DNA of 64,000 nt from Bradyrhizobium sp. 4 (GCF_023100905.1 NZ_CP064686.1:6901001-6965000); one strand, 5' to 3'; counted from the stretch's first letter, positions 25,111 to 33,841 are shown. Notes: a model not told the origin generated them from the letters alone. Numbers and translations: made by a program.

Positions 25111-25718
25111 TTCTCATCGTCCTTCAGGACGGGCTTCGGATAGAGCCGGACATATACGAAGCGGCCGAGCGCGCCTGCGAGCACCGGCAACGGCAGCGAG
25201 ATGACAATGCGCCACAGCGTGAAGTCGGTGCCCATGATCGGGATTTCCCAGGCCACCGCCCGGCCATAGCCGATCAAGGTCCAGCTCACGACCATGGCGA
25301 TGGTGGCACCGAAATCGGCGCCGACCGCGAGCAGCGCACTCGCCACGGGATAGGCGGTGAAGGGACCGCCGGGCAGGATCGCGCCGAAGGCGGTGCCGAT
25401 CAGAAGGCCTTTGAGGCCCGATTTCGGCCCGAGCGCGCGCGAGACTTTTTCGTGCGGCAGGATCTCGGAGATGAACGCGCCGAGCAGGCAACCAGCCAGC
25501 ACGCGCGGCAGGATGCCGCCGAACAGCGAGAGATCGTGGGTCAGTATGTCGAGAACACCGTCGGTGCCGTCACGCCGCCAGACCAGCCCCGCGCTCACCG
25601 CCACCAGCGCTGCGATGATGATGGTCGACCAGCCGATCGGCTTCCGCACGCGACCCGGCCGCGGCTCGGATTCCGCGTCCTCGGCGGGCGCCGGGTCTTT
25701 CGGGGAGGGTTCTGACAA
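25107..25718 (-). CDS. Half-size permease (ArsP_1/DUF318-type), subunit A
   Basis: About 203 residues: a polar, acidic, Pro-rich N-terminus, then about five membrane helices with GGILPRVLAGCLLGAFISEILPHEKVSRALGPKSG and FGAILPGGPFTAYPVASALLAVGADFG. Same repeat unit as the overlapping downstream gene. The indicated start is TTG; a GTG about 23 codons in, just before the first helix, is possible, so the N-terminus is uncertain. Transport substrate not deducible. Confidence 0.75.
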   Translation of the reverse strand: MSEPSPKDPAPAEDAESEPRPGRVRKPIGWSTIIIAALVAVSAGLVWRRDGTDGVLDILTHDLSLFGGILPRVLAGCLLGAFISEILPHEKVSRALGPKSGLKGLLIGTAFGAILPGGPFTAYPVASALLAVGADFGATIAMVVSWTLIGYGRAVAWEIPIMGTDFTLWRIVISLPLPVLAGALGRFVYVRLYPKPVLKDDEN

Positions 25719-25851
25719 CGGGCGCGTTCGGCTCGAGGGTGATGCCCGTCCTGATTAAGGGCGCCGCAGATGCGATGCAAACAGTACGATGACGGGAGCG
25801 ATGCGCACCTCGCGCACGGCCATGCGGACGAAGTGCGAATTCCGCACAGCA

Positions 25852-25881
25852 AAAAGGCGGCCGCGCCTGCGACCGCCTTTT
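25852..25881. terminator. Bidirectional terminator downstream of sodB
   Basis: AAAAGGCGG and CCGCCTTTT form a stem with A and T tracts on both sides, about 65 bp past the sodB stop. It can end transcription on either strand. Confidence 0.8.
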
Positions 25882-25947
25882 CAAGTCCGGCATTCCGGAG
25901 CGGCAAGGCCGCATCCGGAATGCGTGAAGCCTCAGGCCTTGTCGAGC

Positions 25948-26544
25948 TCAGGCCTTGTCGAACAGGGACTCGACGTATTCCCAGTTCACGAGGTTCTCGA
26001 CAAACGCCTTCAGATAATCGGGACGGCGGTTGCGATAGTCGATGTAGTAGGAGTGCTCCCAGACGTCGCAGCCGAGGATCGGGGTGGCGCCGTGCACCAG
26101 CGGATTCTCGCCGTTCGGGGTCTTGGCAATCTCGAGCTTGCCGTTCTTGACCTGGAGCCAGCACCAGCCGGAGCCGAACTGGCCGACGCCGGCCGCCTGG
26201 AAGTCCGTCTTGAACTTCTCGAAGCCGCCGAGGTCCTCGTTGATCTTCTTCTCGATCTTGCCCGGCAGCTTGGTGCCGCCGCCATTGGGCTTCATCCAGC
26301 TCCAGAAATGGATGTGGTTGTAGTGCTGGCCGGCATTGTTGAACACCGCGGGGTTCTTGCCGAACGAGCCCTTGACGATCTCCTCAAGGGACTTGCCTTC
26401 CCATTCGGTGCCCTTGAGCGCGTTGTTGCCGTTGGTGACATAGGCCTGATGATGCTTGTCGTGGTGGAATTCGAGCGTTTCCTTCGACATGAATTGTCCG
26501 AGGGCGTCATAGGCGTAGGGGAGTGGGGGCAGCGTAAAGGTCAT
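25948..26544 (-). CDS. sodB: Superoxide dismutase, Fe/Mn family
   Basis: 198 residues. Dismutates superoxide to oxygen and peroxide in the cytoplasm. Ligand motifs are in place: H27 in LEFHHDKHH, the HYNHIHFWSWMKPNGGG segment, and the D/H pair in GCDVWEHSYYIDYRN. The overall pattern looks like Fe-type SodB, but metal choice cannot be fixed by eye. It has a consensus EcfG promoter at 26580-26605, so it is probably part of the general stress response. The last codons plus stop are duplicated in tandem just downstream (25931-25961). Confidence 0.95.
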   Translation of the reverse strand: MTFTLPPLPYAYDALGQFMSKETLEFHHDKHHQAYVTNGNNALKGTEWEGKSLEEIVKGSFGKNPAVFNNAGQHYNHIHFWSWMKPNGGGTKLPGKIEKKINEDLGGFEKFKTDFQAAGVGQFGSGWCWLQVKNGKLEIAKTPNGENPLVHGATPILGCDVWEHSYYIDYRNRRPDYLKAFVENLVNWEYVESLFDKA

Positions 26545-26579
26545 GGGTGTTGTCCGCGACTGATGGGGGAACGAGACTT

Positions 26580-26605
26580 AACGGTCACCCCTTATAGAAG
26601 GTTCC
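26580..26605 (-). promoter_or_regulatory. EcfG (general stress response) promoter of sodB
   Basis: On the minus strand: GGAAC at 26605-26601, 17 bases, CGTT at 26583-26580. This is an exact match to the EcfG/SigT-type consensus GGAAC-N16/17-CGTT. The sodB start is 36 bp further on. EcfG itself is encoded at 42112. Confidence 0.75.
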
Positions 26606-26781
26606 GTGGCCGTTAAATACCGCGAATTTTTCCAAAAGCGTGGTGCGGCGGCTTGGCCGGATTGCATAAAATCGTCGCAAGGATGTCGGCGTCTCAACCA
26701 GGCCGTAAAATATCATTGCCTTTGAGGTGCTTATGGCAGAACGAAACGCACCGACGGCGCGGAGATGCGAAAGAGAGAGCG

Positions 26782-27309
26782 ATGAGCATCGAGATCGACA
26801 TTTTGAACGGCGACGCCTCGTGGCGGATGGCGGAGCCGCTGCATCGGGCGGTCTTCGGGCCTGATATCGTCGGGAAGCAGCCCTGGGCTCACGTCAAATG
26901 GGCCAATGCCGACCTGCGCGTGCTCATCGAGACCCCCGAGGATGGTCTCGTCTGCCACGTCGGCATCTACTTCCGCACCGTCACCTGGAATGGGCAGAAG
27001 GTTCACATCGGCGGCATCGGCGGCGTCTGCACGCGGGAGGACCGGCGCGGCCGCGGCTATGCGACCATGGCGATCGACGCCGCGCTGCATACCATGCGCG
27101 CCAACGAGGCGGTCCGCTTCGCGCTGCTGTTCTGCGAGCCGCACAATGTCGCCTTCTACGAGGCCCGCAGCTGGCTCCCCTTCAAGGGCGAGGTCTATTG
27201 CGAGCAGCCGGAGGGGCGGATCCGCTTCACTCACATGGCGCCCTATGTCTGCAACATCGTCAGCGCGCCGACGCTGGGCACCATCGACCTCTGCGGCCTG
27301 CCCTGGTGA
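26782..27309 (+). CDS. GNAT acetyltransferase, AAC(2')-like
   Basis: 175 residues. The acetyl-CoA loop REDRRGRGYAT follows the strand GGIGGVCT at about 76-95, and AEARSW-like FYEARSWLPFKGEVY follows. The C-terminal segment GTIDLCGLPW recalls the end of aminoglycoside 2'-N-acetyltransferases; NodA-type acyltransferases are more distant. The natural substrate is unknown and antibiotic resistance should not be assumed. ATG at 26782 with AGAGAGAG upstream; divergent from sodB. Confidence 0.78.
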   Translation: MSIEIDILNGDASWRMAEPLHRAVFGPDIVGKQPWAHVKWANADLRVLIETPEDGLVCHVGIYFRTVTWNGQKVHIGGIGGVCTREDRRGRGYATMAIDAALHTMRANEAVRFALLFCEPHNVAFYEARSWLPFKGEVYCEQPEGRIRFTHMAPYVCNIVSAPTLGTIDLCGLPW

Positions 27310-27391
27310 GCCCTGCGTGAGGCGCGGCTGGTGCCGGGGCTGTACGCCATATAATATGTCGATCATCATCTAATATTCCGCGCGGTGACAC

Positions 27392-28777
27392 ATGACGATC
27401 GACGCCTCCCTGGACGCCGTGCCGCCGCCTGCCCCGGCCGCCTCCCCCATCGCCAGTCTTTTGACGGCACCGATCCTGCCGACGCTGCTGCGGCTTGCGA
27501 TCCCCAACATGATCGCGATGGTCGGCAGCACGTTGGTTGCGATCGCCGAGACCTCCTATATCGGCCGGCTCGGCACAATCCCGCTCGCAGCGATCGCGCT
27601 GGTGTTTCCGTTCGCCATGCTGACGCAGATGATGAGCGCGGGCGCGATGGGCGGCGGCGTCTCGTCTGCGATCAGCCGCGCGCTCGGCGCAGGCGATCGG
27701 ACCCGTGCGGCGACGCTGGCGCTGCATGCCGCCATCATCGGCCTCTGCGGCGGGCTTTTCTTCACGGTGACGATGCTCGTCTTCGGCCGCTCGTTCTTCA
27801 CGCTGCTGGGCGGGCGCGAGCGCGTGCTCGAGGAAGCCAGCGGCTATTCGCAAATGCTGTTCTCCGGCGCGGTCGCGATCTGGCTCGTCAACACGCTGGC
27901 CTCGGTGATCCGCGGCACTGGCGACATGCGCCTGCCCTCGATGGCGCTGATCGGGACGAGCGTGCTCCAGATCGCGCTCGGCGGCACGCTGGGGCTCGGC
28001 CTGTTCGGTGTGCCGCAATTCGGCATGCCCGGTGTCGCCGCCGGTCAGTTGATCGCGTTCACCTGTGCCGCGATCTTCTTCCTCTGGTATCTCTGGTCCG
28101 GCCGCAGCCGGCTGCCGCTGGATTTCCGCGCCTTCCATTTCGATCGCGCGTTGTTCTTCGACATCCTCAAGGTCGGCGCGGTGGCCTGCCTGTCGCCGCT
28201 CCAGACGGTACTCACCATTTTGATCTTCACCAAGATCCTGGCGACCTTCGGCACCGAGATGCTGGCCGGTTATGGCATCGGCTCGCGGCTGGAATTCTTG
28301 CTGATTCCGATCACCTTCGCCTTCGGCATCGCCTCGGTGCCGATGGTCGGCATGGCGATGGGCGCCGGACAGGTGAAGCGCGCGCGGCGCGTGGCCTGGA
28401 CCGCGGCCGCGGCCTCGGGAATCACGGTGGGCCTGATCGGCGTCGTCATCGCGCTCGATCCGTCACTGTGGGTTTCGCTCTTCACCAGGGATCCCGGCGT
28501 TGCCGCCGCCGCGCACAGCTATTTCCATTGGGCGGGTCCGACCTTCGTGTTCTTCGGCATGGGCGTGTCGCTGTATTTCTCCTCGCAGGGCGCGGCGCGG
28601 GTCGGCGGTCCCGTGCTCGCCTCCACCGCGCGGCTGCTGATCGTCGCGATCGGCGGCGGCGCCCTCATGATGGCGCAGGCTCCGGCCTGGACCCTGTTCG
28701 CGCTGGTCGGCGGCGCAATGGCGGTGTTCGGGCTATCGACCGCGGCCTCGGTCGCCTTGGTACGCTGGGGCAAATGA
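27392..28777 (+). CDS. MATE family efflux transporter
   Basis: 461 residues with twelve predicted membrane helices in two MatE halves (about 30-190 and 255-415). Typical segments: LRLAIPNMIAMVGSTLVAIAETSYIGRLG and, in the second half, FGTEMLAGYGIGSRLEFLLIPITFAFGIASVPMVGMAMGAGQ. Exports cationic drugs or metabolites using a Na+ or H+ gradient. A good -10 box (TATAAT, 27350-27355) lies 36 bp before the start, so it probably has its own promoter. Confidence 0.92.
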   Translation: MTIDASLDAVPPPAPAASPIASLLTAPILPTLLRLAIPNMIAMVGSTLVAIAETSYIGRLGTIPLAAIALVFPFAMLTQMMSAGAMGGGVSSAISRALGAGDRTRAATLALHAAIIGLCGGLFFTVTMLVFGRSFFTLLGGRERVLEEASGYSQMLFSGAVAIWLVNTLASVIRGTGDMRLPSMALIGTSVLQIALGGTLGLGLFGVPQFGMPGVAAGQLIAFTCAAIFFLWYLWSGRSRLPLDFRAFHFDRALFFDILKVGAVACLSPLQTVLTILIFTKILATFGTEMLAGYGIGSRLEFLLIPITFAFGIASVPMVGMAMGAGQVKRARRVAWTAAAASGITVGLIGVVIALDPSLWVSLFTRDPGVAAAAHSYFHWAGPTFVFFGMGVSLYFSSQGAARVGGPVLASTARLLIVAIGGGALMMAQAPAWTLFALVGGAMAVFGLSTAASVALVRWGK

Positions 28778-28884
28778 GCACAGGTCAATGCACGCAGGCA
28801 AATAAACGCGCGAATGTGATTCCATCCAGCGTTGCACTATCCTGCTAGGCTGCTATGGAGGCGCTCCACTTTGGGGCTCTCTCC

Positions 28885-29319
28885 ATGACTTCCAGATTCG
28901 CTGCTCTCATCGTCCTTCTGGCTGCGCTCCTTGGCGCGACTGCCGCCCATGCGCAGAGCGCCGACGGGACCTGGCTGACCCAGGCCGGCGACGCCCGCGT
29001 CAAGATCAGCAAATGCGGCGGCGGCATCTGCGGCAATGTCGTCTGGCTGCGTGAACCCCACGACACCGCGACCGGCCAGCCCGCCACCGACAGCAAGAAT
29101 CCCAATCCCGCCCTCGCCAGGCGCCCGATGATCGGCTTGCCATTGTTCAGCGGCATGCAGCCGTCAGGGCCGAGCAAATGGTCGGGTCAGATCTACAATG
29201 CCGACGACGGCAGCACCTATGCGAGCAGCGTTACGGTGACATCAGCGGATTCGCTGCGGGTTGAGGGGTGCGTTGGCGCGCTCTGCGGCGGAGAAACGTG
29301 GACCCGGGCGGGGCGCTAG
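28885..29319 (+). CDS. DUF2147 family exported protein
   Basis: 144 residues with a signal peptide (MTSRFAALIVLLAALLGATAAHA). The mature domain GTWLTQAGDARVKISKCGGGICGNVVWL and the later GQIYNADDGSTYASSVTVTSADSLRVEGCVGALCGGETWTR match DUF2147, a small beta-rich lipocalin-like domain. The paired cysteines may form a disulfide. The ATG at 28885 is preferred over 28855 because it begins the signal peptide directly. Function unknown. Confidence 0.82.
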   Translation: MTSRFAALIVLLAALLGATAAHAQSADGTWLTQAGDARVKISKCGGGICGNVVWLREPHDTATGQPATDSKNPNPALARRPMIGLPLFSGMQPSGPSKWSGQIYNADDGSTYASSVTVTSADSLRVEGCVGALCGGETWTRAGR

Positions 29320-29323
29320 CGCT

Positions 29324-30463
29324 TCACGCCATCATCGCCTTCAGCGCCGTCGCCGCCGAAGCGTAGCCGCCCCGCGCACCGTCGATAAAATGGACGTGGT
29401 CACTGCGCAGCGCGGACGGGGTGAAGCAGGTCATCATCGCTGCATCCTGCTGGTGGAGGCCGTAACGCACGATGCCGTCGCGCGCGGCAGTCGCGAGGCG
29501 ATCACTGAGGGCGCGCTCGAGCTCCGGCGTACAGTCGAGGATCATGCGCAGGCCGTCGTCATATTTGCGGAAGTCGGAGTTCTCCACGAGCTGCCGCTTA
29601 TAAAGCTTCGGCACGAAGCCGCCGACCTTGAGATTGAAGCGCATGATCAGATAGACGAAAAGCGTATAGGCCAGCACGCTGGCGCGGCGTGCGAGCAACG
29701 GACCTCCGCGCTTGGTGCGCGCCTCATAGTCCAGCCCCTGCGGCGGCCATGTCAGCGGCGGACCTTGCGGCGGCACGGGCCGACCGGCATCCGGACTGCG
29801 CTCGACGAGATGGATGATGTCCTCGATCACCTTGCGGAATGCCGAGGGATCGGCGCCCTGGGTCGGCATCACCAGCACGGACAGGATCAGGCCGCGCGCC
29901 GCCGGAATGACCTCGAAGCGGCAGGACAGGCCGGAGAGATCGGGCTGCGTGCCCGCGGGCGCTTCGGTGATCGCAAACTCGCCGCGCTTCATCGCGGCGT
30001 CGGCCCAGGCGAGCCCGCCGCCCGAGAACATCGCATAGGACAAATTGGCCGAGGGACCGAAGCGCGCGACGCGCACGTCGAGGCCCTGCGCGCGGATGGC
30101 GCTCACCGGCACCAGCGCGACGCGCATCCCCAAATCGAGATCTTCCCGCACCCAGGTCGCGGTCGCAGCCAAAGCCTCGCGGGCCGGCTCGAGATCGCGG
30201 GGAGCGACCGCAAAACTCGCGCCGTCGCCGCCGAACACGAAGGGAAATTCGCGTCCCTCCAATGCGTTCGTCACCGCCGCGATCACGGCGGCACCGGCCA
30301 TGTTCACCGCCTTGTAACGCTGCGCCGCGATGGCCTTGGTCGAATCCACGATGTCGGCAACGCCGACGCTCCAGTCGTCGGGCAGCGGCGAATACAAAGC
30401 GGGGTCCATCAGGCTGGTGAAGCCGCGAAAGACCGGAATGCCGCTATAAAAGGCTGATGTCAT
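29324..30463 (-). CDS. DUF3095 protein with class III nucleotidyl-cyclase-like motifs
   Basis: 379 residues, no signal peptide. Two segments resemble a class III cyclase active site: VGVADIVDSTKAI (about 31-43, metal-binding Asp in a D-x-x-D/S-T context) and FPFVFGGDGASFAV (about 72-85, GGDGA turn). A C-terminal all-alpha/beta region (about 225-379) is unlike cyclases. I take it as the DUF3095 family, sometimes annotated as adenylate-cyclase-related. Activity is unproven. The ATG at 30463 is preferred; upstream in-frame sequence is not family-like. Confidence 0.75.
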   Translation of the reverse strand: MTSAFYSGIPVFRGFTSLMDPALYSPLPDDWSVGVADIVDSTKAIAAQRYKAVNMAGAAVIAAVTNALEGREFPFVFGGDGASFAVAPRDLEPAREALAATATWVREDLDLGMRVALVPVSAIRAQGLDVRVARFGPSANLSYAMFSGGGLAWADAAMKRGEFAITEAPAGTQPDLSGLSCRFEVIPAARGLILSVLVMPTQGADPSAFRKVIEDIIHLVERSPDAGRPVPPQGPPLTWPPQGLDYEARTKRGGPLLARRASVLAYTLFVYLIMRFNLKVGGFVPKLYKRQLVENSDFRKYDDGLRMILDCTPELERALSDRLATAARDGIVRYGLHQQDAAMMTCFTPSALRSDHVHFIDGARGGYASAATALKAMMA

Positions 30464-30641
30464 CGGATGATGCCGGATGGTTGGGACGCGCGTCCAAAAG
30501 ACATACGTAGCAGGATCGATCCGGGTTCGCCGGGGGGGCGCGCCCTTGCAACCATTGGCCGAAATGGACCCGGACAACAAGATGAGGGCGCGCTGCAATG
30601 CCACAGAAGGTCATTGATCGGCATCAAACAGCGGGCCGCAA

Positions 30642-31067
30642 ATGGCGTCTAGTCTCGATGATCTGACATGGTTGCGCGGGAACATCGACGTGTCCGACTT
30701 CAACGAGAAGGACTCCATCGCTTCGGTACGCCGGCGCACCGGGCGTGATCCCATCAGCGCGGTGAAGATGCCGGAAAGCCTGACCGCGGCCGTCGATAAT
30801 TGGGCCGAAGCCCATCACCTGTCGCGCTCGGATGCTATCCGCACGCTGGTCGAACTGGGCCTGAAGGTCGCGCCCCCGGCACTCCCGCCAGGACACCCGC
30901 TCGCCTCGGATGCCACCAGGATCGAAGAGCTCGCAGTGCATGAACTCGAGGGGTTGCTCGATCCTGCCCTCTCTGAGGACGAACGCGAGCGCCGGATCCG
31001 CCGTCTGACCGATGGCCCGCCGGAGTTCTCACACGAACGGATTGACCTGCCGAAGCACCGGACCTGA
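30642..31067 (+). CDS. Small protein with ribbon-helix-helix-like domain
   Basis: 141 residues. The segment VKMPESLTAAVDNWAEAHHLSRSDAIRTLVELGLKV (about 42-77) has the strand-helix-helix pattern of CopG/Arc-type DNA binders. The C-terminal part is acidic and Arg-rich. No toxin gene lies next to it, so an antitoxin role is not supported. Target unknown. Divergent from the DUF3095 gene. Confidence 0.65.
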   Translation: MASSLDDLTWLRGNIDVSDFNEKDSIASVRRRTGRDPISAVKMPESLTAAVDNWAEAHHLSRSDAIRTLVELGLKVAPPALPPGHPLASDATRIEELAVHELEGLLDPALSEDERERRIRRLTDGPPEFSHERIDLPKHRT

Positions 31068-31071
31068 ATGC

Positions 31072-31287
31072 CTAGTGCAGCTTCTCGTCCTGACGCTTGC
31101 GCAGCACAGAGGCGGGAACGTCATGGCAGCCGACAAGGCGCACGAATTTCTGCGGATACATTTCGTAACCGTGATCACCGGAATTCTGATGAGACATCGG
31201 CTCGCAGTGAACGGGCTGGCCGTGAACGTCGCTTTGCTGGGCGGAAGATAGCTTTGCCGACGCCTTGCCCGGGTTCGAAGCGGTCAT
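31072..31287 (-). CDS. Small hypothetical protein
   Basis: 71 residues from the ATG at 31287, which has GGGAG upstream. Polar and His-rich (QSDVHGQPVHCEPMSHQNSG), then YEMYPQKFVRLVGCHDVPASVL. No domain is recognised. Convergent with the ribbon-helix-helix gene, 4 bp between stops. The region upstream holds three ATCGATT copies (31300, 31314, 31332). Confidence 0.5.
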   Translation of the reverse strand: MTASNPGKASAKLSSAQQSDVHGQPVHCEPMSHQNSGDHGYEMYPQKFVRLVGCHDVPASVLRKRQDEKLH

Positions 31288-31412
31288 GGACTGCTCCCTA
31301 TCGATTAGGGCAGATCGATTGACGTAACCCAATCGATTGCGCGGCATCTTACGACCAAATCCGGATCATGTCATTGCGCCGGATCAATGCAATTGTGGCG
31401 ATGGAGTTCCGC

Positions 31413-32135
31413 CTACGCCGTGTTGCCCGCGTCGACCGTGAACACGCTACCCGTCACATTGCGACCGCCCTCGCCCAGCAGATATTCCACCATGCGCGCG
31501 ACGTCGTCGGTCTCCGGCAGGCGCCGCAGCGCGCTGCGGCCGGCGATGCGCTTGCGGCTATCGTCGGAGAGATTGTGCGTCAGCTCGGTGTCGATGAAAC
31601 CGGGCGCGATCGCGTTCACGGTGATGCCGAGCTTGCCGACCTCGCGCGCGAGCGAACGGGTGAAGCCGGTGGCGGCGGCCTTGGTCGCACCGTAAACCGA
31701 GAGGCCGTTATAGCCGGTGGTCGCGATGATTGAGGAGATGTTGATGATACGGCCGGCACCGTCGGCCATCATCTGGCGCGCGACATATTTGGTGAGAATG
31801 ATCGGCGACAGCACGTTGAGCTGCACCAGCGCCTCGATCTCGGAATTGTGCATGGTCGCCAGCAGGCCTTCGGTGCCGAGGCCGGCATTGTTGACGAGGC
31901 CGTAGATCGGGCCGAATTCATCGCGCACGAGTTTGGCATAGGCCGGGATCGCGTCGATCACGGCGAGGTCACAGGCGCGGAAATGCAGGCGCCCTTCCGA
32001 CCCGGCGATCGCCGCCGTGAGCTCGTCGCTCTCGCGCCGCGCGGCCGCGATCACGTTGTAGCCGGCATCGACAAGCCGCTTGCCGATCGCAAGGCCGATA
32101 CCGCGGCTACCACCCGTGACGAGAACATTATGCAT
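31413..32135 (-). CDS. SDR family oxidoreductase (FabG-like)
   Basis: 240 residues. NAD(P) motif TGGSRGIG at 7-14, NNAG at about 85, catalytic Ser in INISSIIATTGY and YxxxK in VYGATKAAATGF, and the SDR C-terminal INAIAPGFIDTELT. The shape of a 3-oxoacyl-ACP reductase. It overlaps the adenylating enzyme gene by 8 bp, with an ACP gene before that, so its substrate is likely ACP-bound. No ketosynthase is present nearby, so the exact reaction is open. Confidence 0.88.
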   Translation of the reverse strand: MHNVLVTGGSRGIGLAIGKRLVDAGYNVIAAARRESDELTAAIAGSEGRLHFRACDLAVIDAIPAYAKLVRDEFGPIYGLVNNAGLGTEGLLATMHNSEIEALVQLNVLSPIILTKYVARQMMADGAGRIINISSIIATTGYNGLSVYGATKAAATGFTRSLAREVGKLGITVNAIAPGFIDTELTHNLSDDSRKRIAGRSALRRLPETDDVARMVEYLLGEGGRNVTGSVFTVDAGNTA

Positions 32136-33510
32136 CGGTGCGCGCCAGTTTGCCGGCCGGGGTGACGTCGAGCGCCTCGACGAAGCGGATCACCGCCGGC
32201 ACCTTATGGGACGCGAGCTGCGCGCGGCACTGATCCAGGATCTGGGCGCGGATCTCTTTCGCGCGCGCCGGATCGGTGCCGTCGGCGAGGATCACGTCGG
32301 CAACGACGATACCGCCGGTGATCGGGCTCTTGCGTGACTTCGCCCGCGACATCCGCACGTCGGGATGACGGTTGATCACCGCCTCGATCTCTTCGGGGTG
32401 AACCTTCAGCCCACCGATATTGATGATGCCGCCGCGGCGGCCGACGAAATAGTAGCGGTCGCCACGCAATTCGACGATATCGCCGCTGTCGACAAATCCG
32501 TCTACGTCGGTGAGCGCAGCCGCGTCGCGGCCGATGTAGGCGTGCGCCGTGCGCGTCGAGCGGATGCGTAGCGAGCCGTCGATGACCTTCATTTCGACGC
32601 CGTTGCGGTTGCCGAGATAGTCCGCCGGAAAGCCTTCCAGCCCATCATTGACGGCAAAGCCGACGCCGGCCTCGGTCGATGCATAGGCATGGCCGACGGA
32701 GGAATTCGGGAACGCCGTTTTCAGGCCGTCCAGCACCGCCTGGTCGGCGATCTCGCCGGAGAGGCGGACATAGCGCGGCGCGAACTGCGCGGCCGAGCCG
32801 CTCATCAACAGCTTGCGCCAGTGCGAGGGCGTGCCGGAGATGTGGGAGACGCCGCGCGCGTTCAACCGCGTGACGTGATCGCCGAGCGCCTCATGGGGAT
32901 CGGACAGCACCATCGAGCCGCCGGAGAGGACGGCGCGGAGGAATATCTGCAGGCCGCCATAGCGGCGGATGTCGTAGAACGTCGCCCATACCGGCGCGGG
33001 TCCGCGCGCCGGGCCTTCGGCGACGATGGCGCCGGTGAGTGCTTCCAGTGTATGGCCGACGATTTTCGGCACGCCCGACGTGCCCGAAGTGAGCATCAGC
33101 CATTCCGTGGCGCGTTCGGTCCTGGCCGGCGTGGTAGCCTGAGGCGGCAGTTGTGCGGTGAGGACGAGCGGCACGCCGGTCTCGGCCAAGCGATCGGGCT
33201 CGTCGGTGACGACGGCGTCGATCCCGGCATCCGCCATCAGCGCATCGAGATGCGCGGGATTAAGATCGGGCGGGCACAGCAGCATGCGGCGCGCAATACC
33301 GTCGAGCTCGACCATGGCAAGGCCCGATCGGAGCTGGTCGGACAATTTCAGCAGCACCGCGCGGCCGGACAGCTCGCCCAGGCGGCCACCCAGGACCGTC
33401 TGCGACAGGATATCCGTCAGCGACACGACATCGTGCGCGTCCGACAGCGTGCGGCCGGTCAGCTCCGCGCCGAGATGGTCGCGAAGCGCAAAGATCTCAC
33501 GCGGGGACAT
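32128..33510 (-). CDS. Class I adenylate-forming enzyme (acyl/aryl ligase) next to ACP
   Basis: 460 residues, shorter than typical acyl-CoA ligases. Adenylation motifs: LMLTSGTSGVPKIVG (P-loop-like, about 148-162), AYASTEAGVGF, VDSGDIVELRGDRYYFVGRRGGIINIGGLKVHPEEIE, and the C-terminal lysine in TPAGKLARTD. The start (MSPREIFALRD) overlaps the ACP gene by 14 bp. The pairing suggests it activates a carboxylic acid and loads it on that ACP rather than on CoA. Substrate unknown. The frame continues upstream to 33720 but that part is antisense to ACP and unlike the family. Confidence 0.85.
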   Translation of the reverse strand: MSPREIFALRDHLGAELTGRTLSDAHDVVSLTDILSQTVLGGRLGELSGRAVLLKLSDQLRSGLAMVELDGIARRMLLCPPDLNPAHLDALMADAGIDAVVTDEPDRLAETGVPLVLTAQLPPQATTPARTERATEWLMLTSGTSGVPKIVGHTLEALTGAIVAEGPARGPAPVWATFYDIRRYGGLQIFLRAVLSGGSMVLSDPHEALGDHVTRLNARGVSHISGTPSHWRKLLMSGSAAQFAPRYVRLSGEIADQAVLDGLKTAFPNSSVGHAYASTEAGVGFAVNDGLEGFPADYLGNRNGVEMKVIDGSLRIRSTRTAHAYIGRDAAALTDVDGFVDSGDIVELRGDRYYFVGRRGGIINIGGLKVHPEEIEAVINRHPDVRMSRAKSRKSPITGGIVVADVILADGTDPARAKEIRAQILDQCRAQLASHKVPAVIRFVEALDVTPAGKLARTDA

Positions 33511-33742
33511 TTTCGTAGGCCCGCACGAAATCGCCCACAGTGGCGGGGAACGCTGCGTCCTCGGAGATGGTGAAGGGGTCGACGCCGGTCTCGTCCTCGA
33601 GGCGCGCCACCAGGATGGCGAAGGCGAGCGAGTCGAAGCCCGTCTCGTGCAGGGACAGATCGTCCGAGAGTGCGGGAAGCGCGACGTGCTGCTCCTTGGC
33701 GATCTGCTGGATCGCTTCAATGACCTTAGACCGTACCGACAT
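33497..33742 (-). CDS. Acyl carrier protein
   Basis: 81 residues, acidic, four-helix ACP size. Phosphopantetheine attachment at S38 in TGFDSLAFAIL (DSL motif). Distinct from housekeeping AcpP, which would sit in a fab cluster. It overlaps the downstream adenylating enzyme by 14 bp, and an acyl-CoA synthetase gene ends 139 bp upstream. Probably a dedicated carrier for a short specialised pathway. Confidence 0.9.
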   Translation of the reverse strand: MSVRSKVIEAIQQIAKEQHVALPALSDDLSLHETGFDSLAFAILVARLEDETGVDPFTISEDAAFPATVGDFVRAYENVPA

Positions 33743-33841
33743 GGCTGGCTCGCTTCTGTTGTCGTTCGTGTTGCGGCGGTTCTTGATGACCGCCTCCCTT
33801 GGCCGTTTGTTTACCCGACAGAAGTAAATGGCTTCTTGGAC

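Noticed and set aside
26782..27309. Reading the GNAT protein as an aminoglycoside resistance enzyme or NodA
   Set aside because: Only general GNAT motifs and a C-terminal resemblance to AAC(2') are visible; no nod genes or resistance context are present.
30642..31287. Possible toxin-antitoxin pair (ribbon-helix-helix gene plus small convergent gene)
   Set aside because: The two genes face each other rather than forming an operon, and the small protein has no toxin motif.
31300..31338. Three ATCGATT copies upstream of a small hypothetical gene
   Set aside because: Spacing is irregular (14 and 18 bp) and the 7-mer is common; no known factor was matched.
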